Part shown: in pieces, positions 35,171-47,440 of the stretch | Layout of the letters: the number at the start of each line of letters is the position of its first letter | Position numbering within the stretch: position 1 is the stretch's first letter | Assembly (NCBI GenBank): GCA_011009095.1 | Contig: VTPC01000610.1 | Coordinates: forward strand, 162,757-226,756 | Origin: Ignelater luminosus | Taxonomy: Eukaryota; Arthropoda; Insecta; Coleoptera; Elateridae | Direction: 5' to 3' | Length of the DNA stretch: 64,000 nt | Notes under the pieces: generated by a model | Database searches by the model: none | Told to the model about the DNA's origin: nothing | What the model saw: the letters and a program-made list of their open reading frames with translations, nothing else | Position numbers and translations under genes: made by a program

Positions 35171-38100
35171 ACTACTACACCATGTCAGTGCGGCCTTATA
35201 CGTAAATGATATACATGTAATTAGCTAATTATGGTCTGTGGCCAGTGCCCCAGGCGTAACATTCATACAAAAACCTTGCATATAATTACTATTTTATCTA
35301 ATTCCATTTCATCGCCAGCATATGTTACAAAACATTGCATTGTAGTTGCACAATGGTTATGTTTTTTTGATAAAATAAATGAAACGGCGAGGATTAACTA
35401 TGAAAGAGGTAAACAGTTACGTTGACGTGTAATTATAACCACATTTAGAATTTTTATGAGGATTATTTAAAATTAAACAGACTGAATACCTTGTCTTGTG
35501 TGTGCATTCAGATAATTCAAAATAAAACGGAAATTATGAGTAATGCAGTAAGTAATGCAGGAACTTTTCTAGTCGCCGCTTATTTGAATTTGTGGATATT
35601 TGAATTTTTATAGTGGTAATTTTTTTAAAACAGAATTTGACTAATGCCAAGTTTATCAAGTAACAAATGGAATGCAAAGAGTAGTTGGGACATTGAGTTA
35701 GATTCTTGTTCTGTGAATAAGCGCCGAACTAATACTACAATTGCTGCTATATAGATGTTTGGCTATTGTATTGTGAGTTTTCAATATCGTCCCGAAAGCT
35801 GTCGGTTTTGTAGGATGTGGTATACAAATTAGCCTTCAAAAATTTACACATCGCTTTTGTTCAACCCTTACAAAATTGAAATAATCCGAACATCTTGATA
35901 AATTAAAAACGATAAAAAATAAATAGTAGCCACTAGCCTGGAGATTGGTCGTTTACAACAAGACCTTATTTTGTAGTATACGATAGCATATACTGGGTAC
36001 GGGTATTAAAAACTTAGTAAAGTCATAAACAAGAGGCCTTGTGAAATCCTTCGAACTTGGGTGTAAAGAAGTTCATATTTAACAGTTAAATTTTGTTTCA
36101 AACATATTCTAGCACCTTCAATACTACATATATTAATAAATCAAGTGTGACGTGAGTACTATGTGTGAAAATTGAATTAGGTAGCGAATGGTAATAATAA
36201 TGTAATTTAAACTACAACAAAACTCAGCAACATGACTAGTGAAAGTAAAAGTAAGATAAATGAAGACAAAAAACAAATTATTAATGACTTCTTAGAAAAA
36301 AAAGAAGCTCAACAGGAAATGTAATCAGTAGCCACTCATCGCTGATTTTCATCGTATATTTCTTCTGTAACACATACAATAAATTTTAGTGTGGTATTAC
36401 AATGTTATTAACTAAAATAACAACAGCTAAATAATAAACTTTAATGAAAATTACAGACTCTTTTAAACCATTAGTGTTGTTGATTTTATGTACAATATAG
36501 TTAATTAAAGAAGGTTTTAAGCTATAAATTATTTTGGCATGGTTACAAACGTTAAGCTTTTAAATGCCTTAATTAGATTAGTGTGTTTGTTGTTTTTTAT
36601 TTCCTTCTGTTTGTAAATTTTACATATTCATCTAAGCCCAAAACAATAGATAGATTTTGTTAACAGAGCAGCGGGATGTTAAAACGCTAACACTAATGAC
36701 TAACTTAAGAACTAACGTGCAGAAATAGTTCTTATAATTTAATTGTGAGTTTTTGGAATATTAGTTAGTCAAGTTGCTGTAACACTATCTTCTGCTTTAC
36801 CTGTTTTTTTAAGATCTGCCGAACAAGATTTTTCCATAATTTTATGAAGCAGTTTTTAATTAATTAGGAGTATTTTAATCATTTGGCGGAACTAATTAAA
36901 TATTTTTAGTTTGTTATTCTAAATTAAGATACGATTCCTTTTTTTCTTGCTAAAATTTAATAGCTTCCCAAGGGTAAAACATCTGCAGGAGCATTTTATT
37001 ATAGTAATATAACTTAATAAGAACAGTCTAATTTGTGAATTTCTGTTTATACTTAAAGATTAAAAAGAACTGCTGATTTTTTTATGTTTACTAGCTACTA
37101 TACATAAAATAAGTAGAGAAAATAAAGTACAATTAGGCCCCAAAGCAAAAGCAAACCAAGATGCAGAACAAAAAAAATTGCAATCCTGAGGGCCAGTGGC
37201 GCTTCTAGTTTTTTGTCTAAAACAAGACCTAACATTTTATTTCAAGGCAATTCATTTTGCTTGAAAGTGTTTAGAAAAATAGTAGAAAAATAGTTTTTGA
37301 ATAGAGAAACGGTTATAACTGCAGTATTATTAAAAGAGAAGGAATCTTTAATAATAATAATGCTATTTACTGTCAAATTAACCTTAACGTTCTCTAATAT
37401 GAATATACAATTTACAAAAATCTCCAAATTGCCACGTTTCTGCATTGCGCAGTACTGTAATATGTAACAACAGTGATAGTTGCTGATAATAGCATAAACT
37501 AGTTAGTTAATTAGACAAATAATGTTAAGTATAAACCTCAAGAAGATTGATTCGATAGTGAAAACTAAATAGGTAAAAAGACGAACCCACTACTATGGGA
37601 AAAAAAGTCAAACGCAAACCACTCTTCTGTCCTGCAAAGCAAAAAAGCTTTAACTCTGAAAATATTGAGTAAAACATGTTCGGCTTTCTTCACATTTGTA
37701 TAAGATATAGCATTTCAAATATTGATTTGCATCGCTTATTTTCAAAGTTAGGGCTTTCTTATATGGCATACATATATAGATTTCAGTGCAAAGAATCTAG
37801 CAAAATCATAAACTCAGTTTTGTTTATTTTTCGAGTTAAAGTCTTTTTGCTTTTTAGAGCAGTATTGGACAGATTCATGTTATTGAATTACTATAAAGCT
37901 ATTATATCATGTCCTTCGGAAGAAGAAACTTTAAATCAAAATTTCCAAAACTATGTATTTTCTCATTAAGCAGTTTTGCTCCTAGAGACAGCTGAACTAG
38001 GTAAGAATCAGTCAGTTGAATTATTCATGCACCTCTAACAATCTAATTACTTTCAGTCAGATATACTAACCTTGATACCAATTATCATCTGCTGCCCATG

Positions 38101-40340
38101 AACCCCCAATTATTCTTAATACTAGCTGAATTTTTTTTTGGCTTATAATCAATTCAAATTAATGATAAGAATTTAATATAATAGTGTACTGTCCAGTAAA
38201 AGCATCTTAAATTCATGTTTCTTTTTTCTTAATCAATTAACGTTCTTTTTCCATTTTTGACACTGACTACTGGACGGTTCAGTGAATTCGGTCTGGTCTA
38301 GAAAAATTGTTTTCCGATTCCAGGCTTAAACCTACATCGACCCGGTATAGCTTAAGTTTATACAAAACCTATCTGACTTTGATTTCTTTTGTAACAGTTT
38401 AACGGTTTTTAAATTTTACTTCCAGTAGCGAACTGCTAGGCTTCTAGACCTACTTAAGTTCAAAAATTGGTAGGGATCAAATAGGGAGAAAACAAGCGAC
38501 CCAAAGTCCACAATATATATGGTTTCTGTTTAATTAACAACTGTTTGTTATCTATTGCCTTAATGGTTTTAAAATTATTGCCGATCAGAAGATATGTGTA
38601 TAATCAGACAGTCAAGTCGAGGTAAATTTCGGTTATACACTACTGAGCATATACAAACTTTTAAATCAAACTGTGTACGAAAGTAACATGTATGGGGGTC
38701 ATTAGATTTCATATGTGAGTTCTGTATGGTCTTAGAATCTGTTTGCATTACTCTACAGATGTATGTTTAAGGTTGGTATAGTATTGTAAGGAAGCTGGAA
38801 CATGCTAGATCCACTAATTTTGCAATAAAAAAATCAGAAATGGCTCTGAGTGGCAATAGAAGTGAGATGTGATGAGAAATGCAGTTTCTATTGAAACGAC
38901 AGTGCACATTATCTATGAGTGAAAGATGAACTGAAATATTGTAATCAAGATCCTATCACAGAAGAACATTTAGGCTGCGGTTATCAGTTGTATTGGAGGA
39001 AAGACCGGAGAGCTATTTTAACCTGCTTGATACGGATTCTCAATCTTTCTATATCATTCTCTAGAAAAAGGGCATGGTTTTGGTGTATACCTATAATTCA
39101 TTTTAGAAATCTTAGCTGCATTTGAACGATCTTTTCATTAAAGACGCACCTAAGACACTTAATTTGATTTCTTGAAAGAACATAAAAGAAATCTATGTTC
39201 ATGGCTATAGAATGATATCTAGAAATAGTAATTGCATTGTTTTGGAACATTCATACTGGGATTGCTATCCATATCTCTGTTAGTCTTAGGGTAAACTTGG
39301 ATAACGGATTTACTATAAAGTTTTAATGAAAGCGTATCAGTATTCATGTTTTAATGTCCCTGCTGAACAAAAACTTCTTCTAAATATTCTATTGCTATCA
39401 TTTTATGGATTTGTATGCTCTATAGACTTTGCTGCTGTAAAATTTGTTTGTGTTTGTGTTATCTAAGTCCTACAGGAATAATAATTACAGAACGCTATTA
39501 AAATTATTCCCTTCTGTTCAGAGGAATGATGAATAATTCAAATTTAAAATATTTGTGCTCGTAATTAGAAATTAAACTAAAAGGTAAAACTTTCCTATGT
39601 GCTTGTATAACATTTACAACAAAAAATGACATATAAACATCTATTTTTTTTAATAATATGATGATCATTTATAACAGTAAAATATGTATAATTTTTCATG
39701 TGTTGCGTGACACTATTCTCATAATACTATTTTCGTAGCTATAATTTGATTAATTTCAACAGTTTACTGATACATCGTGTGTGTGGAATATTTTAAGGTG
39801 TATTTTGAAATTGAATTTTGCAAAAAAACTAAATTAGTGAATAAAGATTAATGACTAAAACATGAGTGGTTTTATATTGTTTTCTATGACTTTAATTCCC
39901 TGGCACTATTATTATAATTATGTAAATGCCAAAAACTGATTATATGGGGATTTGGCATTTTAACTAGATATCTAATAAATATATGTAGTTGTGGTATCGT
40001 TTTGATTATATTATTCTTATTCGGATGATACTGTATTAATAAATAAATATTTGTAGTTATCTTAATATTTCGTAAAAAGCCATGTATAAAATAATAACGG
40101 TTTTTTGATTTTAACTATCTTATAGACTATTTGGTCTGATTAGAAATTGCCACGACTGTACACCACAGTGTACACTTCCTTGCTAGCAAAAGGAACGTTC
40201 AATCAATACCTTTCCTTCTCATTTAATGTAACTTTTTAAATTTAATATTTTATATATTCTACTCGGGTAGCAGTAAACCACATGTAAATGATAGATGTGC
40301 CGTTATTATATATGTAATAAGTTATGCAATGTGATAGAAA
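35171..40340. other. AT-rich stretch without recognised genes
   Basis: Nothing firmly supported. A 30-codon frame at 36232-36324 (plus) encodes a strongly charged peptide (MTSESKSKINEDKKQ at its start) after CAACATG; it could be chance. The longer frames at 37676-37969, 38919-39125 and 35231-35425 have no recognised domain. Confidence 0.55.
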
Positions 40341-40445
40341 GGTTCAGAGCGAGAATATTAATGGGGGTCTCGCGTGTCTTCCACTGAAACGCCCGCGCCG
40401 AGGTTTATCCCGTGACCATGCGTTTAAACGCATTTAACACTTTTT
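40341..40445. promoter_or_regulatory. GC-rich island 7 with TCGCGTG and a 16-bp palindrome, about 0.9 kb from the bHLH exon
   Basis: The island contains TCGCGTG (40370-40376), matching TNGCGTG, followed by ACGCCCGCGCCGAGG. It ends in a perfect 16-bp palindrome, ATGCGTTTAAACGCAT (40418-40433). A second TNGCGTG match (minus) is at 40534-40540. It lies just downstream of the bHLH exon in the direction of transcription. A self-regulatory element is possible; this is inference. Confidence 0.35.
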
Positions 40446-41315
40446 TTACCTAATATGTAATATTGTGTTGTCAATGTTTATAAATTACTAATTTTGATAA
40501 CACAATAATGTACAATAATTCTATAGTTAGGAGCACGCAAACTTTTTAAACGTATATAAACCGAAATTATCTTTTATTCTGACAATTTCAGCTTGGTGCA
40601 GAAACACACACGACGCGACGACGTAGTATAACAAATGCAGCAAATTTTAATAAAAATGTAATGAATATGTGACAACAGCAAAATTCGTATTATACTGAAG
40701 CCGCACCTTTGTTAATTATACTAATGGAGTACTTTACAAAAGTATTATATTTAACATCATCTGTACACCCCTTACACATAAATAATTTCCACGTCTGCTT
40801 TATAATATAGGGGCAATTATAGTATTACAGTTCTACTTATACTAAAGTAATTAATATAGATATTTGAATTTCTTGGAATAAATAAAAGTCGTACAAGGTG
40901 AACTTTACTGATAACCTAAACTCAATTTAGCAAATCAAAGTCAAATTTTACCTAAAAAATTACTGTAACCAAAAAACATTCTTCAATTGTTAGACTGAAT
41001 TTTGCCTTGTTCTACATCGACCTATCCATTTTATAAAAAGCTGTATCAACCTCTTTATTAAAGATTCTTTTATCCTTTTCAGCTTTTCTTATTAAATATA
41101 GTCTTGCAGTAAGAAGAAATACATCAGCAAAAGTGGAATATTAGCTTCCATCATCAAAAATGATCTGATAATAATAAAGTAAAACCATTTTTATGATATG
41201 GTTTCGTCAGCAAGATGGTACGCATTTTTTTATAATAACAATAATTTTGATACAGAGTATATAAAACAGAACGTAATTTTGCCACGATATAAATATACAC
41301 AAGTGTAATACAAAC
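40446..41315. other. intronic sequence just 3' of the bHLH exon
   Basis: AT-rich, with no further exon found. The donor GTTTGT begins at 41315 on the minus strand. Confidence 0.6.
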
Positions 41316-41506
41316 CTTGAAAGTAGCTCTTGGTACGCAGGTAGCTGACGGATAACCGCAAGATGGAAAGGCGGTCTAACTTGGACAGGATGTTTTGCTC
41401 GAAGGGCAGAAGACTCGCCAAGTTGTCTAGTTCGGCGTTCAAACGTTCCCGGTGCCGCTTGCTAGGATTACTCTTCGTTACTCCGTCTTTCGGCGTTGGT
41501 TTTAAA
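41316..41506 (-). CDS. ss: spineless / aryl hydrocarbon receptor orthologue, internal exon encoding the bHLH domain
   Basis: This is one internal exon of 191 bp. Read on the minus strand it runs from an AG acceptor (intron ends TTATGTTTCAG) to a GT donor (CAAG then GTTTGT). One base completes a split codon, 63 codons follow, and one base opens the next codon. The peptide begins [20 protein letters not shown]. It carries the basic region ([10 protein letters not shown]), helix 1 and loop ([18 protein letters not shown]), and helix 2 ([17 protein letters not shown]). That signature separates AhR/Spineless from Sim, Trachealess, Sima and Dysfusion. Vertebrate AHR exon 2 covers the same segment. 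Known family role: a bHLH-PAS transcription factor that pairs with Tango/Arnt and binds TNGCGTG. In insects it specifies antenna, distal leg, bristles and photoreceptor subtype. If the downstream intron were retained the frame would stop at 41230. PAS-A, PAS-B and the N-terminal exon were not found in the window. Confidence 0.95.
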
Positions 41507-41731
41507 CTGAAACATAATTAAAATGAATTTATAATTAAATTGATATATGGAACATTTAAGTTTTAAAATGATTAGAATCTATCTTATGTTTTTTATGATA
41601 CACATTGTACCTGATTTTTATATCAGTAGTTTGATTTTATCACAATCAGACATTTTTTATTTGCGCGAGAAAACTTTTTTAATATTTAGTTAGATGCAAG
41701 ATAGCTTCATTAAGACACCTGCTGCTAATCT

Positions 41732-42077
41732 TATACAGGGTGTTAGTAAAGTCAACCACATAATTCCTGGGGGTAATTGGCCATCGCATACCTAGTCAAA
41801 AGTCCGAGTGGATTTTGTAAAAGTGCTGAGTTAATTTTTGCACAGATCAGTGCTAAAGATGAAGAAGAAAAACCATAGCGTAATTATAAAAAATTTGAAG
41901 TTGCGTGCAAAAAAAGAAATAGAGTTCACGTAAAAACAAACACCCTTCGTTCACGTTCAACATTCTCTATCTCAAAAATGAGGCCCCAAAAACTTTTCTT
42001 TAGAGAAATTCTTTTGCTCAGAATAACCCATAGAATCACCCTCTGAAATTATATGGTTGAATTTACTAGTAGTGCAT
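41732..42077. mobile_element. non-autonomous DNA element with ACAGGGTGTT-type end
   Basis: The left end reads TATACAGGGTGTTAGTAAAG. The right end, read inward on the other strand, has TAGTAAATTCAACCATATAA against TAGTAAAGTCAACCACATAA on the left. Imperfect pairing continues through GAGGGTGATT against GGGGGTAATT, giving an inverted repeat of about 35 bp. The outermost bases of the right end have decayed. TATACAGGGTGTT ends are common on short interspersed elements in insect genomes. It lies about 225 bp upstream of the bHLH exon acceptor. Confidence 0.55.
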
Positions 42078-42267
42078 TTCGATGTTAGTAAATCTTCAAA
42101 CTACTTATTTTTTAAGTACATTTAGGCAGTCAGCTCTACCCACTATAAATATGCAAAGAAAGGTAGAAATACAAAAAGTGTGCAGGGACTCATACACACA
42201 TTCACCTTTTATTAAAGCTTTGAACCACATGGATTACACGAAAATTATGTAAGTGAAAACTGAAAAG

Positions 42268-42504
42268 TAGAGCTGAGCAAAGTACTTTGGTAAAGTGCTT
42301 GCAAAAGTGCTCAATGTGCTATGTTTTTTTTTGAAATAAGTGTTTGGTGTCTAGTATTTGAAATACTCTGTTTCAAATTTGTACAAAATTTCACAAGAAC
42401 TTGAAGAACTTTTAAAAGAACCCTAAGTGCTTTATAACAGCATGAAGCATTTTTCGATATTTCAAACACTTATACAAGCTTCAAGCACTCAGCCTGGTGC
42501 ATGG
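42268..42504. mobile_element. possible hAT-like MITE (AGAGCTGAGCAAAGTACTT end)
   Basis: The left end, TAGAGCTGAGCAAAGTACTT, is of a type seen on hAT MITEs. The right end, read inward on the other strand, is CAGGCTGAGTGCTTGAAGC. The inside is rich in AAGTGCTT-like words on both strands and has ATTTGAAATA/ATATTTCAAA pairing. I could not find a matching 8-bp target duplication. Confidence 0.35.
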
Positions 42505-42539
42505 GGCTTTAATTTCTGAATATTATACAGAGTACAATA

Positions 42540-43848
42540 TAAAGGGTTTTCCAATAAGAGGTGTTATTTTGAATAGCCCGCTATTTCGGTAGATGTCACT
42601 TTTGAAGCTATCATTTTTTGACATTTGACAAGTAGAAACTACGCCATTAATAAATATGGAACGATACACGCTTCAACAACGCATTGAAATTATTAAAATT
42701 CACTATAAAAATGGTGAAAATTTGGCAGAGACGGTTCGTAAAACTCGAACATTTTTGGGTCACCGTGAAGCACCTTGTCGGACCGCAATACAGAAATTGG
42801 TGAAAAAATTCGAGCTCTTGGGACAAGTTAGTGATGTGAAGAATAAAACCCGTGCACGTCGCTCAAGAACAGCCGAGAATATTGCTGTTGTAGCCGAAAG
42901 TGTTAAAGAAAACCCAGGTTTGTCCATTCCTCGTCGTTCTTTGGAATTAGCCATTCCACAAACGTCATTACACCGTATTTTGCATAAAGATTTGGGTCTT
43001 AAGGCTTATAAAGTCCAGTTAACACAAGAACTCAAGCCGGCCGATCATCAACAACGTCGTGTCTTTGCTGATTGGGTCGTTGAAATGCATGAAAATGATC
43101 CAGAATTCCATCGAAAAATCATCTTGAGTGATGAGGCCCATTTCCACCTCGGTGGCTTCGTCAACAAGCAAAATTGTCGGATCTGGGGCTCAGAAAATCC
43201 AAGAGTTATTGTTGAAAAGTCTCTCTATCCTCAACGTGTGACTGTTTGGTGCGGTTTATGGTCCGGCGGAGTCATTGGACCTTACTTTTTCGAAAATGAG
43301 GCTGGAGCAACAGTTACGGTGACTGGATTGCGCTATCGAGAGATGATTAACGATTTTTTATGGCCGGAATTGGATGGTATTGATCTGGACAACGTTTACT
43401 TTCAACAAGACGGCGCTACGTGCCACACAAGCAACGAAACCATTGATCTTTTACGGAAAAAGTTTCCGGACCGTGTTATCTCTCGAAGAGGTGATCACAA
43501 TTGGCCACCGAGATCTTGTGATTTAACACCTTGCGACTTCTTTCTTTGGGGCCACGTGAAAGAGAAGGTCTACGCCAACAGCCCAGCGTCGATTTAAGAC
43601 CTCAAAGATGGAATTCGTGAGGCTATCGAGGACATAGGGTAGCCACTTTGCGATTTGGTTATGGAAAATTTCATGAAAAGGATATTGTCCTGTAAGCGTG
43701 GTCGTGGTGGTCATTTGCCTGATGTTATTTTCCACTATTAACGGCATACCTTCCTCTTTATAATGAAATAAACATCCGATCATTTATATTAAAAAATGGC
43801 ACTTTTCTTTGAATATCAAAATAACACCTCTTATTGGAAAACCCTTTA
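42540..43848 (+). mobile_element. DD41D mariner (rosa/Visitor-like), near-intact copy with perfect terminal inverted repeats
   Basis: The ends are identical inverted repeats of at least 33 bp beginning TAAAGGGTTTTCCAATAAGA (42540-42572 and 43816-43848). TA lies outside each end (42538-42539 and 43849-43850), as expected for Tc1/mariner target duplication. The flank reads TATA, so the border can shift by two bases. One transposase frame fills the inside. Perfect repeats indicate recent insertion or recent amplification of the family, in contrast to every other transposase in the window. Confidence 0.95.
42656..43741 (+). pseudogene. DD41D mariner transposase with two C-terminal nonsense codons
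   Basis: The frame starts at ATG 42656 and runs 361 codons to TAA at 43739-43741. It is interrupted by TAA at 43595-43597 (codon 314) and TAG at 43640-43642 (codon 329). An N-terminal helix-turn-helix half (residues about 5-115) resembles mariner paired-like DNA-binding domains. The catalytic part has D159 (IILSDEAHFHL), D252 (FQQDGATCHT) and D294 (DLTPCDFFLWG). There are 41 residues between the last two, the spacing known for rosa and Visitor families. All three acids are present. The first stop removes the last roughly 48 residues; both stops are one C-to-T step from Gln codons. Whether a truncated protein would still cut DNA cannot be told. Confidence 0.9.
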
Positions 43849-43850
43849 TA

Positions 43851-46800
43851 TGGTAAGTATCGTGAATGTAAGAAATAATTTTATCAATACGTATGCATCT
43901 TAAACTTTATCAAAGGATATGAATTATCCAATGCGGTTGTTTTAAACTGAAGCCTGTCTTAAATGTTTTAGAGGGTTGGGTAGAGATTGACCATCGCCTT
44001 AAAGCAAACATGCACAAACTCACATAAGCATTGTAGATGGGATGCAGTTTTAGAGCTTATACTGTAAAGAAGGGAATTCAAACAACTATTTTTGCATTTT
44101 TATTTGCAAACCTAGGAATTGAAATAAAATAAGACAAATATGGAACAATTGAGCACAATATAACTGATGAAAATTAGGATGGAAATTGATTCTGATATTT
44201 TGTATTGGAAAGGGTTGAGATGTTTATAGAAGAAAAAAAGAAAAAATCAGCAAACAGGAAGAGAATGATGACAAGGCCATCTCATTTAATGATAATCACA
44301 AAGTTTTATTTCGGCTTTTTAATTATATTTACATTGTGGCTGTATTCAGACTTCCTACCAATGGTATGAAGCTTTGGAGGCGACACAACTTTGCTTTCCC
44401 GTCATTCTTACAACTTGGGAAATTGCTAAATAGGCATAGGTAGCTGTACAATAAGAAATCTTTTGGATCATCAAGTCTATCAAAGAGAGAACTATTATGA
44501 AAGCTATGTATGCTGATGTATATAGTTCTGTAAACCTTCCGGTTTTCTCTACCTTATCAAACTACAAGATAAGAAGATGAAATTGGAATACCTGTCTGTA
44601 CTCCTCAGGTGATGCCTAATAGTACATCAATAGTTGTTTTGTTACTTTGTTTATTTAATCTGAGTGACATTCTTCATCAGAGTTTTGAAGTTAGATTTAC
44701 TTTGGTTTAATTAAAATCTCGTTCGACGAAATATATTGGATAGCTTTCTCTAAATTTTTCTAATAAATTCTTTGTAAGTCGGGTTTTGTTTAAGCAATTC
44801 TAGTTAGTTGTTTGAGCTTTGTTTCACTTTTAATGTACCGAAATCTATCTAAACAAGACTATTCAAAACTAACTAGTATCTAACTATCGTAACTGTTGGC
44901 GTGAATATTCCGATGGATTTACATAAATCTAACGTACTTTTAGCGCTGTTTTGTTAATAAACTGAACTGTCTTTTATTGAGCATTCTAAGATTTCATCGA
45001 AAAATCTATCCTTCTTTCTAACGATAGTAATTTATTAGCTAATTGGTATATTATCAAGCAGTTACAGATGTAGCGATACCACAGATCACCCATCGTATGG
45101 GAACCCCAACCCAAAGGGACCCTCAAACCTCAAGTAACCACTTCTAAATGTTCAGTTGGTGAGTCCAAAAAAAGCAGTTATGTCCGTTATTGCTATCAAG
45201 TTTTAAGGCACTACGTTATTCAGATCTTCTCTGAACGACTAACGTCTGGTTGTACAAAGCCTTGTTAACTATACTGCCCAGCTATTTCTCTCTACATTCT
45301 GCATTTTTTTTAATTAAATACATTTTGCAGATCGCTAATGTGCTTCATCTTTTTTTATACTGAAGTAATGAAAAAGATCAACAGACTATCAATGAGACTG
45401 GTTTTTGCTTCAATCTATGATGAAAATTTTGAGACCGATAAAATGCAGAATGATCCCATTTTCTACTACACTGCCAATAACCAGAGTTTATAATAGTTGA
45501 GAAACACATTAAGAAAACGATTTATCAAATCCATCTTTTTTAGAAAAGACGTCGTTTTAAAAATATTGAGAAATATAGTTGAGACTGCCTTGCTACTGTG
45601 CTAAAAATATCTCTGACAACATGATGTACATTCTTTCCAATTTGAATTATCTTTTATTTCCATAGTTTCTAAATAATTCCCTATTTGTTGAATAGGTGGA
45701 GTTAAAGCCGGAAATTCTGGAATTTCTTGATTCTTATATAAAAGTGACATTTGCCAACATCTCAAAAAAACGTCAACGGTCAAACCTCGTAAGTTCTAAT
45801 TACTAACAATCTCCAAATACTTCTTATAAGGTTGTCAGGAGTTTATATACAGAATGCTTAGAATATTTTTCAACGTATGTGATATATTTTCTTAGAAGAC
45901 GGTAAAAAATCTGCAAGGGAATTTTAATGATGGCAAACATATGACCTTGTTTTTGTATTTTTCAGTGTTTTCAAACAGACTAATACGTAGATAAGTGTTG
46001 TCTTAATCTCAGTGGAAGGTTCGACTTTTAATGGAAGGATTTTGAAATTATTAGTATCATTAACACATATGATTACATATTTAAAGTTACAATTAAGTAC
46101 AGCAAAAAGAATGCTTTACCTGTTTTAAAAAGATAATGATCACGTGCATACGACTTAACTTTTGAAAGTTGTCCTGAAATAATCAAATCAGACCGTTAGA
46201 GGTTAGACCTGGTAACCCTATCGATACCTCTACGATCTCTTCCAATATCTGGCAATTAAGGATGTATTTATAAAAGATATTAGATTGCTTATTTTATTTA
46301 ATTTTTTTAGTAATTTTTTTTGAAACTTAATGTATCATTATTAATATTTTTTCGCCAAATAATAATTAAAAGATTAACATAAATAATTCAGTTTAAAAAT
46401 AGCTATCTCGTTAGTAAAGAAATAAGACTTTAGAATATTTTACTGCCCATAAAGTTTGCGAAAAAGGAATACATCATAGCTTTGTTGCTTACATACTAAC
46501 TGGTACTAGTATATTAAAATAAAAATTCTCAAATGAAAACATATAAGTAATGTATGATGGAAGGTAGGGTTGTTTTAATTTAAATTAATAAGCGACATAA
46601 TTTAAAATTTAAATTTAGTTTTCAATGAAATAACTGAATATTCAGGCAATTAAATTGTTGACGTGAAATTATTTTTTAATGTATTTTTGCATATTTAACT
46701 TTTTTAGCTACTTCCATCTTTTACCTTATCAAAGGGAGCGTTACACGTTTTATAATTTTTAAATAATATACCAAAATTACTTATAATTATAAATAATAAA

Positions 46801-47440
46801 TTTTTATTGAACGCTGAATTAAATCAGCAAGGCTAAATATAAACTGTGTTAAGAAAATAATGTACGAAGAGAACTTGTTAGAAAACAACTGTGGTTATCT
46901 TATGATCTTCACTAGTTACGTTCATTGTCTTCAGCGCGCATACATCGATAATAAAACTAAAACAAATTCCTTATATTGCACCTGCACTATGAATAATTTT
47001 AAATGCTGGTTTTTGAGCGCATTTTAATTTACAGGGCGTATTCTCATCTAACAAGCACAAGGTGTGATGAGATTTTGAATAGATAAAAACGTGGTCGTAC
47101 GAATGATTAAATATAAACTTACAGAAAAATCTTGTTTACTTATTTATTATCTAAACAAACGTAATAATAATTATAGAGAGCCTTGGAATAATTTTGCAAG
47201 CCGTTTAAAAATTAATTTATACAAAAGTTTTTTCAGGTATTATTGTAATTTGGATATAATTTTGTAAGTGGAAGATTTACGACTAGAATATAGAATTTTG
47301 ACGTTGAAGTGGTACACGTATAATTATATTCCCTGAGTCCATTATCTCATCAGAATAATTAACGTGTTTAGATCTTAGAATTTTGAGTAATTTTCTTCTT
47401 GCTTCACTTTTATATAACAACACGCATATTACAGTTATAT
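43851..47440. other. AT-rich stretch without recognised genes
   Basis: No gene recognised. A TATCGATA octamer (DREF-type element) is at 46219-46226 but stands alone. The minus frame at 45601-45783 has no domain. Confidence 0.55.

Larger units (their letters stand above)
1..41315 (-). other. ss: inferred spineless intron downstream of the bHLH exon (incomplete)
   Basis: Everything left of the bHLH exon is 3' of it on the minus strand. The donor (GTTTGT) is at 41315-41310. I looked for the following PAS-A exon, which in family members carries an ALNGF...YLGFHQ-type sequence, and did not see it on the minus strand. The intron is therefore inferred to be longer than 41 kb, unless the exon lies in one of the two gaps. 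Other small genes nested in this interval cannot be excluded, but none is convincing. Confidence 0.55.

Noticed and set aside
1..41315. Search for the PAS-A exon of spineless on the minus strand
   Set aside because: No segment with the expected PAS-A wording and splice borders was seen, so none is annotated.
43523..43783. Minus-strand frame overlapping the DD41D transposase end
   Set aside because: Shadow of the transposase on the other strand; likewise 42760-42954.
46219..46226. TATCGATA (DREF-type site)
   Set aside because: A single 8-bp match with no promoter context.
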